Positions 27,881 through 37,057 of a DNA stretch of 64,000 nucleotides are shown here, one piece after another (position 1 is the first letter of the stretch; every line of letters begins with the position of its first letter). Source of the stretch: [Mycobacterium] crassicus (GTDB lineage: Bacteria > Actinomycetota > Actinomycetes > Mycobacteriales > Mycobacteriaceae). Under the pieces are notes generated by a model, which was not told the DNA's origin, ran no database searches, and saw nothing but the letters and a program-made list of their open reading frames with translations. Location of the stretch: the NCBI RefSeq assembly GCF_020181615.1, contig NZ_CP084029.1, positions 3,345,895-3,409,894 of the forward strand. Direction: 5' to 3'. A program made the translations under genes and the position numbers.

Positions 27881-29416
27881 ATGACCCCACTCATCGCTAC
27901 CACCACCCCTACTACCGCACCGACATTCGCCGAGCTCGGCGTCCGCGACGAGATCGTTCGCGCGCTGGCCGAGGAGGGCATCGAGCACGCGTTCGCCATC
28001 CAGGAGCTGACCCTGCCGCTGGCCCTGGCCGGCGACGACCTGATCGGCCAGGCCCGCACCGGGATGGGCAAGACCTACGGGTTCGGTGTCCCGCTGCTGC
28101 AGCGGATCAGCTCCGAAGCCGACAAGCCGCTGACCGGTGTGCCGCGCGGCCTGGTGGTCGTCCCCACCCGCGAGCTGTGCATCCAGGTCTCCGGCGACCT
28201 GGCCGACGCCGCCAAGTACCTCACCGCCCGCACCGACGACAGCGAACGCCCGCTGTCGGTGGTGGCCATCTACGGTGGTCGGCCCTACGAGCCGCAGATC
28301 GAGGCGCTGCAGGCCGGCGTCGACGTGGTGGTCGGCACCCCGGGCCGCCTGCTGGACCTGGCCCAGCAGGGCCACCTGCAGCTGGGCGGGCTGGCGTCGC
28401 TGGTTCTCGACGAGGCCGACGAAATGCTCGACCTGGGCTTCCTGCCCGACATCGAGCGCATCCTGGCCCGGGTCCCCGACGACAGGCAGTCGATGCTGTT
28501 CTCGGCGACCATGCCCGGCCCGATCATCACGCTGGCGCGCAGCTTCATGAACCAGCCGACCCATATCCGCGCCGAGGCTCCGCATTCCTCGGCGGTCCAC
28601 GACGCGACCGAGCAGTTCGTCTATCGCGCTCACGCCCTGGACAAGTTGGAGCTGGTGAGCCGGGTGTTGCAGGCCCGCGGCCGCGGCGCCACGATGATCT
28701 TCACCCGCACCAAACGGACCGCCCAGAAGGTCGCCGACGACCTGGGCGAGCGCGGGTTCAAGGTGGGCGCGGTGCACGGCGACCTCAATCAGGTGGCCCG
28801 CGAGAAGGCACTCAAGGCGTTCCGCACCGGCGACATCGACGTGCTGGTGGCTACCGACGTGGCCGCCCGCGGCATCGACATCGACGACGTCACGCACGTC
28901 ATCAACTACCAGTGCCCTGATGACGAGAAGACCTACGTGCACCGCATCGGCCGCACCGGACGCGCCGGCAAGACCGGCGTCGCCGTCACCCTGGTCGACT
29001 GGGACGAGCTGGCCCGCTGGACGCTGATCGACAAGGCCCTCAACTTGAGCTGCCCGGACCCGTCGGAGACCTATTCCAGCTCTCCGCACCTGTTCACCGA
29101 GCTGAACATCCCCACCGACGCCGGCAGCCACGTCGACAAGCCGCGCCGGTCGGCGGCCAAGCGGACTGAAGACGGGGAGCGCCGCGAGACTTCAGCGGAC
29201 CGGCAGCGCGCGCCCCGCAATTCGACCAGGTCTCGGCGGCGCACCCGCGGCGGTCAGGCCGGTGCGGAGGGCGCCTCGCCGCAGGCCACCGGTTCCGGCG
29301 AGGCCACGGGGGCCGGCTCGGCGGTGGCTTCGGACGACAACGGCCAGAGCGCGCCACGGCGTCGCCGCCGGCGGCGGCCGAACAAGGCCGCGGCCGCGGC
29401 CACGAACGGCAGCTGA
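27881..29416 (+). CDS. rhlE: DEAD-box RNA helicase RhlE
   Basis: 511 residues. All DEAD-box motifs are present: the Q motif (FAIQELTLPLAL), motif I ARTGMGKT, Ia VPTREL, DEAD (VLDEADEMLDLGF), SAT, and VATDVAARGIDIDDV with HRIGRTGRAG. A basic, low-complexity tail of about 95 residues (RSRRRTRGGQ ... RRRRRRRPNK) probably binds RNA. I chose the ATG at 27881 because the Q motif begins about 35 residues later and GAAAGG lies upstream. Its role is ATP-dependent RNA remodelling, often in cold adaptation or RNA decay. Confidence 0.93.
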   Translation: MTPLIATTTPTTAPTFAELGVRDEIVRALAEEGIEHAFAIQELTLPLALAGDDLIGQARTGMGKTYGFGVPLLQRISSEADKPLTGVPRGLVVVPTRELCIQVSGDLADAAKYLTARTDDSERPLSVVAIYGGRPYEPQIEALQAGVDVVVGTPGRLLDLAQQGHLQLGGLASLVLDEADEMLDLGFLPDIERILARVPDDRQSMLFSATMPGPIITLARSFMNQPTHIRAEAPHSSAVHDATEQFVYRAHALDKLELVSRVLQARGRGATMIFTRTKRTAQKVADDLGERGFKVGAVHGDLNQVAREKALKAFRTGDIDVLVATDVAARGIDIDDVTHVINYQCPDDEKTYVHRIGRTGRAGKTGVAVTLVDWDELARWTLIDKALNLSCPDPSETYSSSPHLFTELNIPTDAGSHVDKPRRSAAKRTEDGERRETSADRQRAPRNSTRSRRRTRGGQAGAEGASPQATGSGEATGAGSAVASDDNGQSAPRRRRRRRPNKAAAAATNGS

Positions 29417-29431
29417 GCCGGGGCGCTGGCG

Positions 29432-30667
29432 ATGGCGCGACCGGAACGCCGCACCAGGGGTGATCTGGTGGCGGCGGCGGTTATCGCAGTCGTGGTCGTC
29501 GTGGCCGGGTTGGCCATCTGGTGGACCAGTGACGCCCGCGCCACCGTCAGCCGGCCGGCATCCGACACCTCTGCCAACCCTCCGTCGGCCGCCATGGTTC
29601 CGGCGGCACTGACTCAACTGTGGACGGCGCCCAGCCCGGTCACCACCGCGCCGGTGGTGGTATCGGGGACGTTGATCACCGGCGACGGGCCGCAGATGAC
29701 CGGACGTGATCCGCTCACCGGCGAACAGCGCTGGAGCTATGCCCGCGGTGTCGACCTGTGCGCGGTGTCGTGGATCTACCGCCAGGCGGTCGGGGTGTAT
29801 CCCGACTCCCGCGGCTGCGGCCAGGTCAGCACCGTCGTCGCCTCGACGGGCGAGCGCGGTCCGGCCCGAACCAGCTACGCCGACCGGTCGGTGGCCGTCT
29901 CCTCCGAGGGCAGCGTGGTGCTGTCGTACGGAAGCACCCGCTTGGAGATGTGGCGTTCGGACATGGTCCGGGTGCTGTCCTACGGCGAGATCGACGCCCG
30001 GGTGAAGTCCTCGGCGCGCGGCCACGGCCAGGGCTGCACCCTGGTGTCGGCGTCGGCGGCCTCGTCGGCGGCCGCGGTACTGGAATCCTGCCCCGGGCAG
30101 GCCGACCTGCAACTGACCCTGCTGCGCACCGGCAAGGAAGAAGACGAACCGGAGCAGCAGCACGTCCCCAAGCCCGGAGTGGCGGCCGACTCCGGCGCCC
30201 GGGTACTCGCGGTGACCGACTCGGAGTCCGGTACCAACACCGCGGTCTATCTGCCCACCCCGCAGCCGCGGGTCGAAATCGTCGACCAGACCGGTACCAC
30301 GATCGCCAAGACGCTGCTTCCGGCCAAGCCCACCGCCGCCAGTGCCGCCCTGACGGTATCGCGGCCCACCGGGTTGATCTGCTGGTGGACGGGAGATGCG
30401 GTGATGGTGTTCGATTCGGGAACCCTGACCCACCGCTACACCATCCCGGCTTCGGGAGCCGCCGTTCCGCTGGGGCCCGCGGCGATGATGGCCGATCGCC
30501 TGTTGATCCCGGTGACCGGTGGGGTCGGCGTCTACGACCAGCGCACCGGCGCACCCGAACGCGTCATCCCGGTCAGCCGTCCGGCCGGGGTGTCCGCGGT
30601 GTTTCCGGCGGTGTCGGGCCCGACGATCCTTGAGCAGCGCGGCGACACCGTGGTCGGGTTGGGCTGA
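29432..30667 (+). CDS. Membrane-anchored beta-propeller-like protein (Rv3212-type)
   Basis: 411 residues starting 15 bp after rhlE, so probably co-transcribed. A short basic N terminus precedes one membrane helix (LVAAAVIAVVVVVAGLAIWW); the rest would be outside the membrane. Repeated blade-like units (GRDPLTGEQRWSYARGVD, GVGVYDQRTGAPERVIPV) resemble PQQ-type WD propellers. Function unknown. The rhlE partnership is conserved in mycobacteria. Confidence 0.78.
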   Translation: MARPERRTRGDLVAAAVIAVVVVVAGLAIWWTSDARATVSRPASDTSANPPSAAMVPAALTQLWTAPSPVTTAPVVVSGTLITGDGPQMTGRDPLTGEQRWSYARGVDLCAVSWIYRQAVGVYPDSRGCGQVSTVVASTGERGPARTSYADRSVAVSSEGSVVLSYGSTRLEMWRSDMVRVLSYGEIDARVKSSARGHGQGCTLVSASAASSAAAVLESCPGQADLQLTLLRTGKEEDEPEQQHVPKPGVAADSGARVLAVTDSESGTNTAVYLPTPQPRVEIVDQTGTTIAKTLLPAKPTAASAALTVSRPTGLICWWTGDAVMVFDSGTLTHRYTIPASGAAVPLGPAAMMADRLLIPVTGGVGVYDQRTGAPERVIPVSRPAGVSAVFPAVSGPTILEQRGDTVVGLG

Positions 30668-30696
30668 GCCACCGCGCGAGCGGCTGAGTCGGCCGA

Positions 30697-31497
30697 TTAC
30701 GGCTCGGGGGTGAAGGTCGGCAGCGCCTTGCCGGTCTTCCAGTGTTCGAGCAGCGCCTCGGCCAGCTGCCGGTAGGCCTCGGCCCCTTTGTTCTTGCGTC
30801 CTGCGATCACCGATGCACCGGATGCGCTGGCCTCGGCGAAACGCACCGTGCGCGGGATCGGCGGCGCCAGCACCGGCAGGCTGTAGCGGTCGGCGATGTC
30901 GAGCAACACGTCACGGGTGTGGGTGGTGCGGGAGTCGTACAGCGTGGGCAACGCACCGAGCAGGCGCAGTTTCGGGTTGGTGATCTGCTGAACGTCGTTG
31001 ACGGTGCGCAGGAATTGTCCGACGCCGCGATGGGCCAGCGTCTCGCACTGCAAGGGCACGATCACCTCGCCGGCCGCGGTGAGCCCGTTGAGAGTGAGCA
31101 CCCCCAAGGACGGCGGGCAGTCGATGACGGCCACGTCGAACTCGTCGTCGAGTTTGGCCAGCGCCCGCTGCAGGGCGTACTCCCGGCCGGCCCGCATCAG
31201 CAGCATCGCCTCGGCTCCGGCCAGGTCGATGTTGGCCGGCAGCAACGTCATTCCTTCGGCGGTCTGCACCAGTGCGGCATTGGGTTCGACCTCACCGAGC
31301 AGCACCTCGTGCACCGACACCGGCAGCTTGTCGGGATCGTGTCCCAGGGAGAAGGTCAGGCAACCCTGCGGATCGAGGTCGACCAGCAGCACGCGCCGGC
31401 CCTGCTCGGCCATCCCCGCGCCCAGCGAGGCCACCGTGGTGGTCTTGGCCACGCCGCCCTTCTGGTTGGCAACCGCCAAGATCCGCAGCTCACTCAT
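30697..31497 (-). CDS. ParA-family ATPase (Rv3213c-type)
   Basis: 266 residues from the ATG at 31497, equal to the M. tuberculosis length. It has the deviant Walker A of ParA/Soj proteins (ANQKGGVAKTTTVASL), Walker A' and B (VLLVDLDPQG, VAVIDCPPSLGVLTLNGL). No ParB partner or parS-like site is adjacent, so this is an orphan ParA rather than the chromosome partition system. It is convergent with the Rv3212-like gene and divergent from the phosphatase gene. Confidence 0.9.
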   Translation of the reverse strand: MSELRILAVANQKGGVAKTTTVASLGAGMAEQGRRVLLVDLDPQGCLTFSLGHDPDKLPVSVHEVLLGEVEPNAALVQTAEGMTLLPANIDLAGAEAMLLMRAGREYALQRALAKLDDEFDVAVIDCPPSLGVLTLNGLTAAGEVIVPLQCETLAHRGVGQFLRTVNDVQQITNPKLRLLGALPTLYDSRTTHTRDVLLDIADRYSLPVLAPPIPRTVRFAEASASGASVIAGRKNKGAEAYRQLAEALLEHWKTGKALPTFTPEP

Positions 31498-31646
31498 GTG
31501 GTGCCACTCCTCTCCCCCGCAAGCGGGTGGTCCCCCCACATCGCGTCTCCCCGGGCATCGCCTTCGTCCCCGCCATACTGGCACGCCCGGCAGCCCTGCA
31601 GCACCAAGCGCGGGCCGGTGTCCGCGGTCGGGCAGAATCGGCGGGC

Positions 31647-32243
31647 GTGGGGATCGAGGGGCACCGACTGCTGCTGCTGCGCCATGGTGAGACCGAGTGG
31701 TCGCTCAGCGGACGGCACACCGGACGCACCGACCTGGAGTTGACCGACATCGGCCGGCGCCAGGCCGTCGCCGCGCGCGCGACACTGACGAAGCTGCAGT
31801 TGGACAACCCCCTGGTGATCTGCAGCCCGCGCCGCCGCGCCCAGGTGACCGCCGAACTCGCCGGACTGCACGTCGACGAGATCACAGACGACCTCGCCGA
31901 GTGGGACTACGGCCGTTACGAGGGGCTGACCACCGCGCAGATCCGCGAATCCGAATCGGACTGGCTGATCTGGACGCACGGCAGCGCCGGCGGCGAGACC
32001 GTGGCGCAGGTCAGCGACCGAGCCGACCGGGCGGTCGCGTTGGCGCTGCGCCGGCTGGCCTCGCGCGATGTGGTGTTCGTCGGGCACGGCCACTTCTCCC
32101 GGGCCGTGATCACCCGGTGGCTGGAGCTGCCGTTGGCCGACGGTGCGCGGTTCTCGATGGCCGCGGCGTCGATGGCCGTGTGCGGCTTCGAGCACGGGGT
32201 ACGTCAGCTGGTGGCACTCGGGCTGACCGGACCGGGGGCCTGA
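31647..32243 (+). CDS. gpm2: Histidine phosphatase family protein (Rv3214/Gpm2-like)
   Basis: 198 residues from a GTG. The catalytic phospho-His is in LLRHGETEWSLSGRHTG and the second His in VVFVGHGHFSRAV. It is shorter than true phosphoglycerate mutase, and its orthologue behaves as a broad acid phosphatase (recalled), so the name gpm2 is historical. The entC start lies only 5 bp downstream, so they are probably one transcript. Confidence 0.85.
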   Translation: MGIEGHRLLLLRHGETEWSLSGRHTGRTDLELTDIGRRQAVAARATLTKLQLDNPLVICSPRRRAQVTAELAGLHVDEITDDLAEWDYGRYEGLTTAQIRESESDWLIWTHGSAGGETVAQVSDRADRAVALALRRLASRDVVFVGHGHFSRAVITRWLELPLADGARFSMAAASMAVCGFEHGVRQLVALGLTGPGA

Positions 32244-32248
32244 GGGTT

Positions 32249-33373
32249 TTGACGACTTCGCCGCCACCGACGTTCGTGCTGTCCGGACCGGCCGGGACAC
32301 TGTGGGCCGAGGGAGCCGGGACCTGTTTCTCCGATGTCGACGCCGCACGGTCCGCACTGGCCGGCGGTCAGACACCAATCGTGGTGGGCGCTTTGCCTTT
32401 TCGCCCGGGGGCTGCCGCGGCCCTGTTTGTGCCGGGCGAGGTGCGCCGCACCGACACCCTGCCACCGCTGCCCGGTCCGATGTTGCCGGCGGTGCGCATC
32501 GTGGCCCAGCTGCCCGAGCCCGACACTCACCGCGCCCGGATCCGCCGGGCACTCGATCAGCTGAGCGCCCCGCAGGGCGTCCTGCACAAGGTGGTGTTAG
32601 CTCGCGGCCTGCGGCTGAGCTCCGACGCGCCGCTGGACGCCGGCGGCGTGCTGCGCCGACTGGTCGCCGCCGACCCGAGCGGCTACGGCTACCTGTCCGA
32701 CTTGAGTGCGGCCGGGGGCGAATTCAACGGCGCGGTCCTGGTGGGCGCCAGCCCGGAACTGCTGGTCGCGCGGGACGGCGACCGGGTCACCTGTCGGCCG
32801 TTCGCCGGCTCGGCGCCGCGCTCCCCCGACGCGTCGGTCGACGCCGCCAACGGAGCAGCACTGGCCGAATCCGGCAAGAACCGCCATGAGCACCAGCTCG
32901 TCGTCGACCAGCTGCGCGCCGCCCTGGGGCCGCTATGCACCGACCTCGACGTCGCACCGTCACCGCGGCTGACCGGCACTGCCGCGGTCTGGCACCTGAG
33001 CACCCCGATCAGCGGCCGGCTCCGCGACACCTCCACCACCGCACTGGATCTGGCGCTGGCGCTGCACCCGACGGCTGCGGTCGGCGGAGTCCCCACCGCG
33101 GCCGCGGTCGACCTCATCACCGAGTTGGAGGGCGACCGGGGTTTCTATGCGGGCGCGGTCGGTTGGTGCGACGCCGCGGGCGACGGACGCTGGGTGGTGT
33201 CGATCCGGTGCGCGCAACTGTCCGCCGACCGGCGAACCGCGTTGGCCCATGCCGGGGGCGGGATCGTCGCCGAGTCCGATCCGGACGACGAACTGGCCGA
33301 GACGGTGACGAAGTTCAGCACGATCCTGACTGCGCTGGGCGCCCAGCCGCCCAGCGCAGCGCCGGCGGGCTGA
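32249..33373 (+). CDS. entC: Isochorismate synthase EntC
   Basis: 374 residues. Chorismate-binding enzyme with LHKVVLARGLRL, CRPFAGSAPRSP and the C-terminal GDRGFYAGAVGWCDA and RCAQLSADRRTALAHAGGGIV motifs. It makes isochorismate for menaquinone or siderophore synthesis. The start is uncertain: TTG at 32249 gives the expected N-terminal length, but GAGGG is only about 2 nt away. The 3' end overlaps a convergent membrane-protein gene by 59 bp. Confidence 0.88.
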   Translation: MTTSPPPTFVLSGPAGTLWAEGAGTCFSDVDAARSALAGGQTPIVVGALPFRPGAAAALFVPGEVRRTDTLPPLPGPMLPAVRIVAQLPEPDTHRARIRRALDQLSAPQGVLHKVVLARGLRLSSDAPLDAGGVLRRLVAADPSGYGYLSDLSAAGGEFNGAVLVGASPELLVARDGDRVTCRPFAGSAPRSPDASVDAANGAALAESGKNRHEHQLVVDQLRAALGPLCTDLDVAPSPRLTGTAAVWHLSTPISGRLRDTSTTALDLALALHPTAAVGGVPTAAAVDLITELEGDRGFYAGAVGWCDAAGDGRWVVSIRCAQLSADRRTALAHAGGGIVAESDPDDELAETVTKFSTILTALGAQPPSAAPAG

Positions 33374-33725
33374 ACAGCGCCGCCAGCACTGCCAGTGCGG
33401 CAACTGCGACGGCGATGCCGTATCCCCACCGCTGCGAGCCGAACCCCAGGTACCAGGCGACCGGCAGCAGCGTCAGGTTGGCGAATACCGCCACGCCGCG
33501 CCCGGCTCGCCGGCCCCGCAACAGGGCCCATCCGGCGGCCAGCACCGCGGCACCGACCAGCGCGAACCATGCCGCGGTGCCGTAGCCGCTGGCCATGTGC
33601 TGGTCGGCGCCGGCCAGGCCGCGAGTCACCAGCACCAGCGCGACCGTCAACGCGGCCACTCCCTGCACCGCAACGATCAGCCCGGCGATGAGCACGGCAC
33701 GCGGCCGATCAGCGACGACATTCAC
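33315..33725 (-). CDS. Small integral membrane protein (Rv3217c-type)
   Basis: 136 residues from a GTG at 33725. Four hydrophobic helices: AVLIAGLIVAVQGVAALTVA, GTAAWFALVGAAVLAAGW, VFANLTLLPVAWYLGF, and GIAVAVAALAVLAALF. No motif gives a function. Its last 59 bp are antisense to the end of entC. Confidence 0.82.
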   Translation of the reverse strand: MNVVADRPRAVLIAGLIVAVQGVAALTVALVLVTRGLAGADQHMASGYGTAAWFALVGAAVLAAGWALLRGRRAGRGVAVFANLTLLPVAWYLGFGSQRWGYGIAVAVAALAVLAALFSPPALRWAAGRPAQSGSC

Positions 33726-33766
33726 GCCGCCAGCGTAACCACCGGCATCCCATAGACTGGCCAACC

Positions 33767-34744
33767 GTGCGTGCCGTGCTGATCGTCAACCCGAACGCCA
33801 CATCCACCACTGCGGCGGGACGTGACCTGTTGGCCCACGCGCTCAAGAGCCGGCTCGACCTGACCGTCGTGCACACCGATTACCGCGGCCACGCCATCGA
33901 GATCGGTCAGGCCGCGGCCCGCGATGGGATCGACCTGGTGATCGCGCACGGCGGCGACGGCACCGTGCACGGGGTGGTCAACGGGTTGCTCGGAGCGCCC
34001 GGTTCGCCGCCGCCGAAACACCTGCCCGCGGTGGCGGTGGTTCCGGGCGGTTCGGCAAATGTCTTCGCCCGGTCTCTGGGTATCGCGCCCGACCCGATCG
34101 CCGCCACCAATCAGCTGATCGAGTTGCTCAACGGCCCTGGGGGACAACCCAGTTGGCGACGGATCGGGTTGATCGACTGTGGCGAGCGATGGTCGGTGCT
34201 CAACGCGGGCATGGGTGTCGACGGCGAGGTGGTCGCCGCGGTCGAAGCCGAACGCGAGAAGGGGCACACGGTCACGGCGCTGCGCTACGTGCGGGCGGCG
34301 GTTCCGGCGGTGCTGGCCACCACCCGTCGCGAGCCGACGTTGACGCTGCAGCTGGGCGACGACGAGCAGCTCACCGGTGTGCACTTCGTGTTCGTCTCGA
34401 ACTGCAGTCCGTGGACCTATGCCGACCAGCGGTGCGTGTGGACCAATCCCGACACCACCTTCGAGTCCGGGATGGGCGTGTTCGCGACCACCAGCATGAA
34501 GGTGCTGCCAACCCTGCGGCTGGTCCGCCAGATGCTGTCGAAGCGGCCGAAGCTGCGCGCCAAGCAGCTCATCCGCGATGACGACGTGGCCATGCTGCGG
34601 GTGGATGCGGGCGACACCCCTATCGCCACCCAGATCGACGGGGAGTACCTCGGATTGCGCAGTACGATGACGTTCCGAGCGGTGCCCGACGCGCTCAGCG
34701 TCGTCGCCCCTTCGGCGCAAAACTTGAATGACCTGCGGAGATAG
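33767..34744 (+). CDS. Diacylglycerol/sphingosine kinase-family lipid kinase (Rv3218-type)
   Basis: 325 residues from a GTG. The DAGK catalytic domain carries the nucleotide motif AHGGDGTVHGVVNGLLG and VVPGGSANVFARSLG. The C-terminal lobe includes IATQIDGEYLG. Members phosphorylate lipid alcohols such as diacylglycerol or related membrane lipids; the exact substrate is unknown. It is followed by about 240 bp of whiB1 regulatory DNA. Confidence 0.88.
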   Translation: MRAVLIVNPNATSTTAAGRDLLAHALKSRLDLTVVHTDYRGHAIEIGQAAARDGIDLVIAHGGDGTVHGVVNGLLGAPGSPPPKHLPAVAVVPGGSANVFARSLGIAPDPIAATNQLIELLNGPGGQPSWRRIGLIDCGERWSVLNAGMGVDGEVVAAVEAEREKGHTVTALRYVRAAVPAVLATTRREPTLTLQLGDDEQLTGVHFVFVSNCSPWTYADQRCVWTNPDTTFESGMGVFATTSMKVLPTLRLVRQMLSKRPKLRAKQLIRDDDVAMLRVDAGDTPIATQIDGEYLGLRSTMTFRAVPDALSVVAPSAQNLNDLRR

Positions 34745-34826
34745 CGCTCTAATCGGCGGATGAGCGCACAGTTGACAACACTGTAGTACACGCCGCCGGG
34801 CCCCCTGGCAGGAGCCCCGCGCAGAG

Positions 34827-34862
34827 GTGACGTTGGCCACGTGATAACGGATACTCTTGACA
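34827..34862 (+). promoter_or_regulatory. Putative CRP site and -35 element upstream of whiB1
   Basis: GTGACGTTGGCCAC (34827-34840) matches the GTGA-N6-TCAC CRP consensus with one change. A consensus -35 hexamer TTGACA lies at 34857-34862; the matching -10 is weak. The site centre is about 58 bp before a start inferred from the -35. In M. tuberculosis whiB1 is controlled by the cAMP receptor protein (recalled), which supports the reading. The rest of 34745-34986 shows no gene. Confidence 0.5.
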
Positions 34863-34986
34863 TCTGTTCAGGCTGTGAAACGATCAAACGATCGGATGCA
34901 AGCCGTACCCATTTCTTGCGCCGCATATAACAGTCGAAAACAAAGTTGCGCACCCCGCTGCGCTCAGAGTGAGGAGTTGGAGACCT

Positions 34987-35241
34987 ATGGATTGGCGCCA
35001 CAAGGCGGTCTGCCGTGACGAGGACCCGGAGCTGTTCTTCCCGGTGGGAAACAGTGGGCCCGCGCTTGCTCAGATCGCTGCCGCGAAGCAGGTCTGCACC
35101 CGGTGCCCGGTGGTTACCGAATGCCTCACGTGGGCGTTGGAGACCGGCCAGGATGCCGGCGTGTGGGGCGGCATGAGCGAGGACGAGCGACGGGCGCTCA
35201 AGCGCCGCAACGCCCGCACTCGGGCGCGCAGCGGGGTCTGA
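34987..35241 (+). CDS. whiB1: WhiB1 iron-sulfur transcription factor
   Basis: 84 residues. Cluster cysteines Cys9, Cys37, Cys40 and Cys46, the sigma-binding turn GVWGGMSEDERRALKRR and a short basic C terminus without an AT-hook identify WhiB1. It binds a [4Fe-4S] cluster that reacts with nitric oxide and binds the SigA C-terminal domain; it is essential in M. tuberculosis. GAGGAG precedes the ATG. Strong promoter elements lie upstream and a hairpin terminator follows directly. Confidence 0.96.
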   Translation: MDWRHKAVCRDEDPELFFPVGNSGPALAQIAAAKQVCTRCPVVTECLTWALETGQDAGVWGGMSEDERRALKRRNARTRARSGV

Positions 35242-35253
35242 CCCTTACCGCAG

Positions 35254-35297
35254 ACAACAACGACGCGGCTCCGACTTGGTCGGGGCCGCGTTGTTGT
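35254..35297. terminator. Hairpin terminator between whiB1 and pdtaS
   Basis: Imperfect inverted repeat, ACAACAACG ... GCCGCG-TTGTTGT, with about 18 paired positions around a short loop. It is located between two convergent genes and probably stops transcription from both. Confidence 0.75.
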
Positions 35298-35322
35298 GTG
35301 TCGGGGCCGGCTCGCACGAGCC

Positions 35323-36810
35323 TCACAGCGCCTGGCGGAGCCGTCGGCCCCCGACGGGAACGCGCAACACCATCTCGGTACCGCCGCCGGGGGCGTCCCG
35401 CGCGATCAGCGAGCCGTCCAACTCCCCCGACACCAGGGTGTTGACGATCTGCAGCCCCAGCCGGTCGGAGGTCTCCAGGCTGAACCCGACGGGCAGTCCG
35501 TGACCGTTGTCGTGCACCACCAGGTCGAGCCAGCGCGCCGACCGTTCGGCCCGGATCGTCACCCTGCGCGAGCGCGCACCCGGATCGAAGGCGTGCTCGA
35601 TCGCGTTCTGCACCAGTTCGGTGATCACCATGATCAGGGCCGTCGCCCGGTCGGCGTCGAGCGCGCCGAGCGCCCCGGTCCGGGCCACGTGGATCGGGGT
35701 GTCCACGCTGGCGACGTCGTTCATCATCGGCAGGATCCGGTCGATCACCTTGTCGAGGTTCACCACCTCGTCGACCGCCATCGACAGGGCTTCGTGGACC
35801 AGCGCGATCGATGAGACTCGCCGCTCCGATTCCAGCAGCGCCTCGCGCCCTTCGATGCTGGCCGTGCGCCGCGCCTGCAGACGCAGCAATGCCGCCACGG
35901 TCTGGAGGTTGTTCTTCACCCGGTGGTGGATCTCGCGGATCGTCGCGTCCTTGGACAGCAGGGCGCGGTCCCGGCGTTTCACCTCGGTGACATCGCGGAT
36001 CAGTACGGCCGCACCGGCCGGTTGGCCATGGACGATCAGCGGCAGGGTGCGCAGCAGCACCACCGCGCCGGCGGCGTCGACCTCGAACCGCATGCTCGAG
36101 CCGCCGACCAACGAGTCGCGCACATGGTCGGCAAGCTCGTGCGCCTCGAACGGATCCGAGATCAGCGGCCGGGTGACGGCGACGAGGTCGTGGCCGGCCA
36201 GTTCCGCGGCCAGACCCATCCGGTGGTAGGCCGAGACCGCGTTCGGGCTCGCGTAGCTCACCGTGCCGTCGACGCCGAGACGGATGAAGCCGTCACCGAC
36301 ACGCGGGCTGGAGTGCGACACCGCCATGTCACCGGCACCCGGGAAGGTGCCCTCGGACAGCATGTGCAGCAGATCCGCCGCGCAGTCCTGATAGGCCGCC
36401 TCCAGCCGGCTCGGTTCGCGCCCGGCCGTCAACGCGGTCTGATGGGTCAGCACGGCCACCACCCGGCCCTCGTAGCGGACCGGAACGGCCTCCGTATTGC
36501 CTTGCCCGGCAACATCTTCTCGCCCGATCTCACCTGATTCGAAGGCCGCGACCACCAGTGGCATCTGCGCCGCGCCGGCGATGGTGCCGACCGCGTCGCT
36601 GAGCAGCACGGTGGCCGCGGTGTTGGGCCGGCACTGCGCCACGCACACCAGCGCGCCCTCGACATCGGGGTCGCGGCGCACCCACATCAGGTAGTCGGCG
36701 AACGACAGGTCCGCCAGCAGTTGCCACTCCCCCACCACCACGTGCAGGTGGTCCACCGCCTTGCCCGGCAAGACGGTGTGCTCGGCTAGCAGGTCACCGA
36801 GAGTGGACAT
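35323..36810 (-). CDS. pdtaS: Sensor histidine kinase PdtaS
   Basis: 495 residues from the ATG at 36810. The layout is an N-terminal GAF-like domain (about 1-140), a PAS domain (about 175-280), a HisKA_2 dimerisation region with the phospho-acceptor in EIHHRVKNNLQ (His295/296), and an HATPase domain (ELVQNAIEHAFD, DNGHGLPVGF). There are no membrane helices, so it is a soluble sensor. The cognate antiterminator-type regulator PdtaR is encoded elsewhere in mycobacteria, and none is seen here. The system is linked to copper/NO and ribosome-targeting stress (recalled). Confidence 0.93.
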   Translation of the reverse strand: MSTLGDLLAEHTVLPGKAVDHLHVVVGEWQLLADLSFADYLMWVRRDPDVEGALVCVAQCRPNTAATVLLSDAVGTIAGAAQMPLVVAAFESGEIGREDVAGQGNTEAVPVRYEGRVVAVLTHQTALTAGREPSRLEAAYQDCAADLLHMLSEGTFPGAGDMAVSHSSPRVGDGFIRLGVDGTVSYASPNAVSAYHRMGLAAELAGHDLVAVTRPLISDPFEAHELADHVRDSLVGGSSMRFEVDAAGAVVLLRTLPLIVHGQPAGAAVLIRDVTEVKRRDRALLSKDATIREIHHRVKNNLQTVAALLRLQARRTASIEGREALLESERRVSSIALVHEALSMAVDEVVNLDKVIDRILPMMNDVASVDTPIHVARTGALGALDADRATALIMVITELVQNAIEHAFDPGARSRRVTIRAERSARWLDLVVHDNGHGLPVGFSLETSDRLGLQIVNTLVSGELDGSLIARDAPGGGTEMVLRVPVGGRRLRQAL

Positions 36811-36841
36811 CAATCATGTCGCGTGGTGAGACGGGCTCGGA

Positions 36842-37057
36842 TCAGCTGATCACAGCAATCAGGTCGCCGGCCTGGATCACGTCTCCGACGTGTACGGCAA
36901 CCTTGCTGACGGTCCCCGCGATCTCGGCCAGCACCGGAATCTCCATCTTCATCGACTCGAGCAGCACCAGGGTGTCGCCCTCGTTGATCTGTTCGCCTTC
37001 GTGGACCACGACTTCGAGCACGCTGGCCACGATCTCCGCACGAACGTCCTCGGCCAT
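36842..37057 (-). CDS. Biotinylated protein TB7.3 (biotinyl/lipoyl domain)
   Basis: 71 residues, essentially one biotinyl-attachment domain with the carrier lysine in LLESMKMEIPVL (the EXMKM motif). I chose the ATG at 37057; the frame runs upstream without support. Its partner enzyme is unknown: no carboxylase subunit is adjacent. It matches Rv3221c in size and place. The 264 bp between it and the next gene contain only AT-rich patches and no gene. Confidence 0.93.
   Translation of the reverse strand: MAEDVRAEIVASVLEVVVHEGEQINEGDTLVLLESMKMEIPVLAEIAGTVSKVAVHVGDVIQAGDLIAVIS

Noticed and set aside
34765..34785. ACAGT/ACTGT inverted repeat after the lipid kinase gene as a terminator
   Set aside because: Only 5-bp arms with a 7-nt centre and no T tract.
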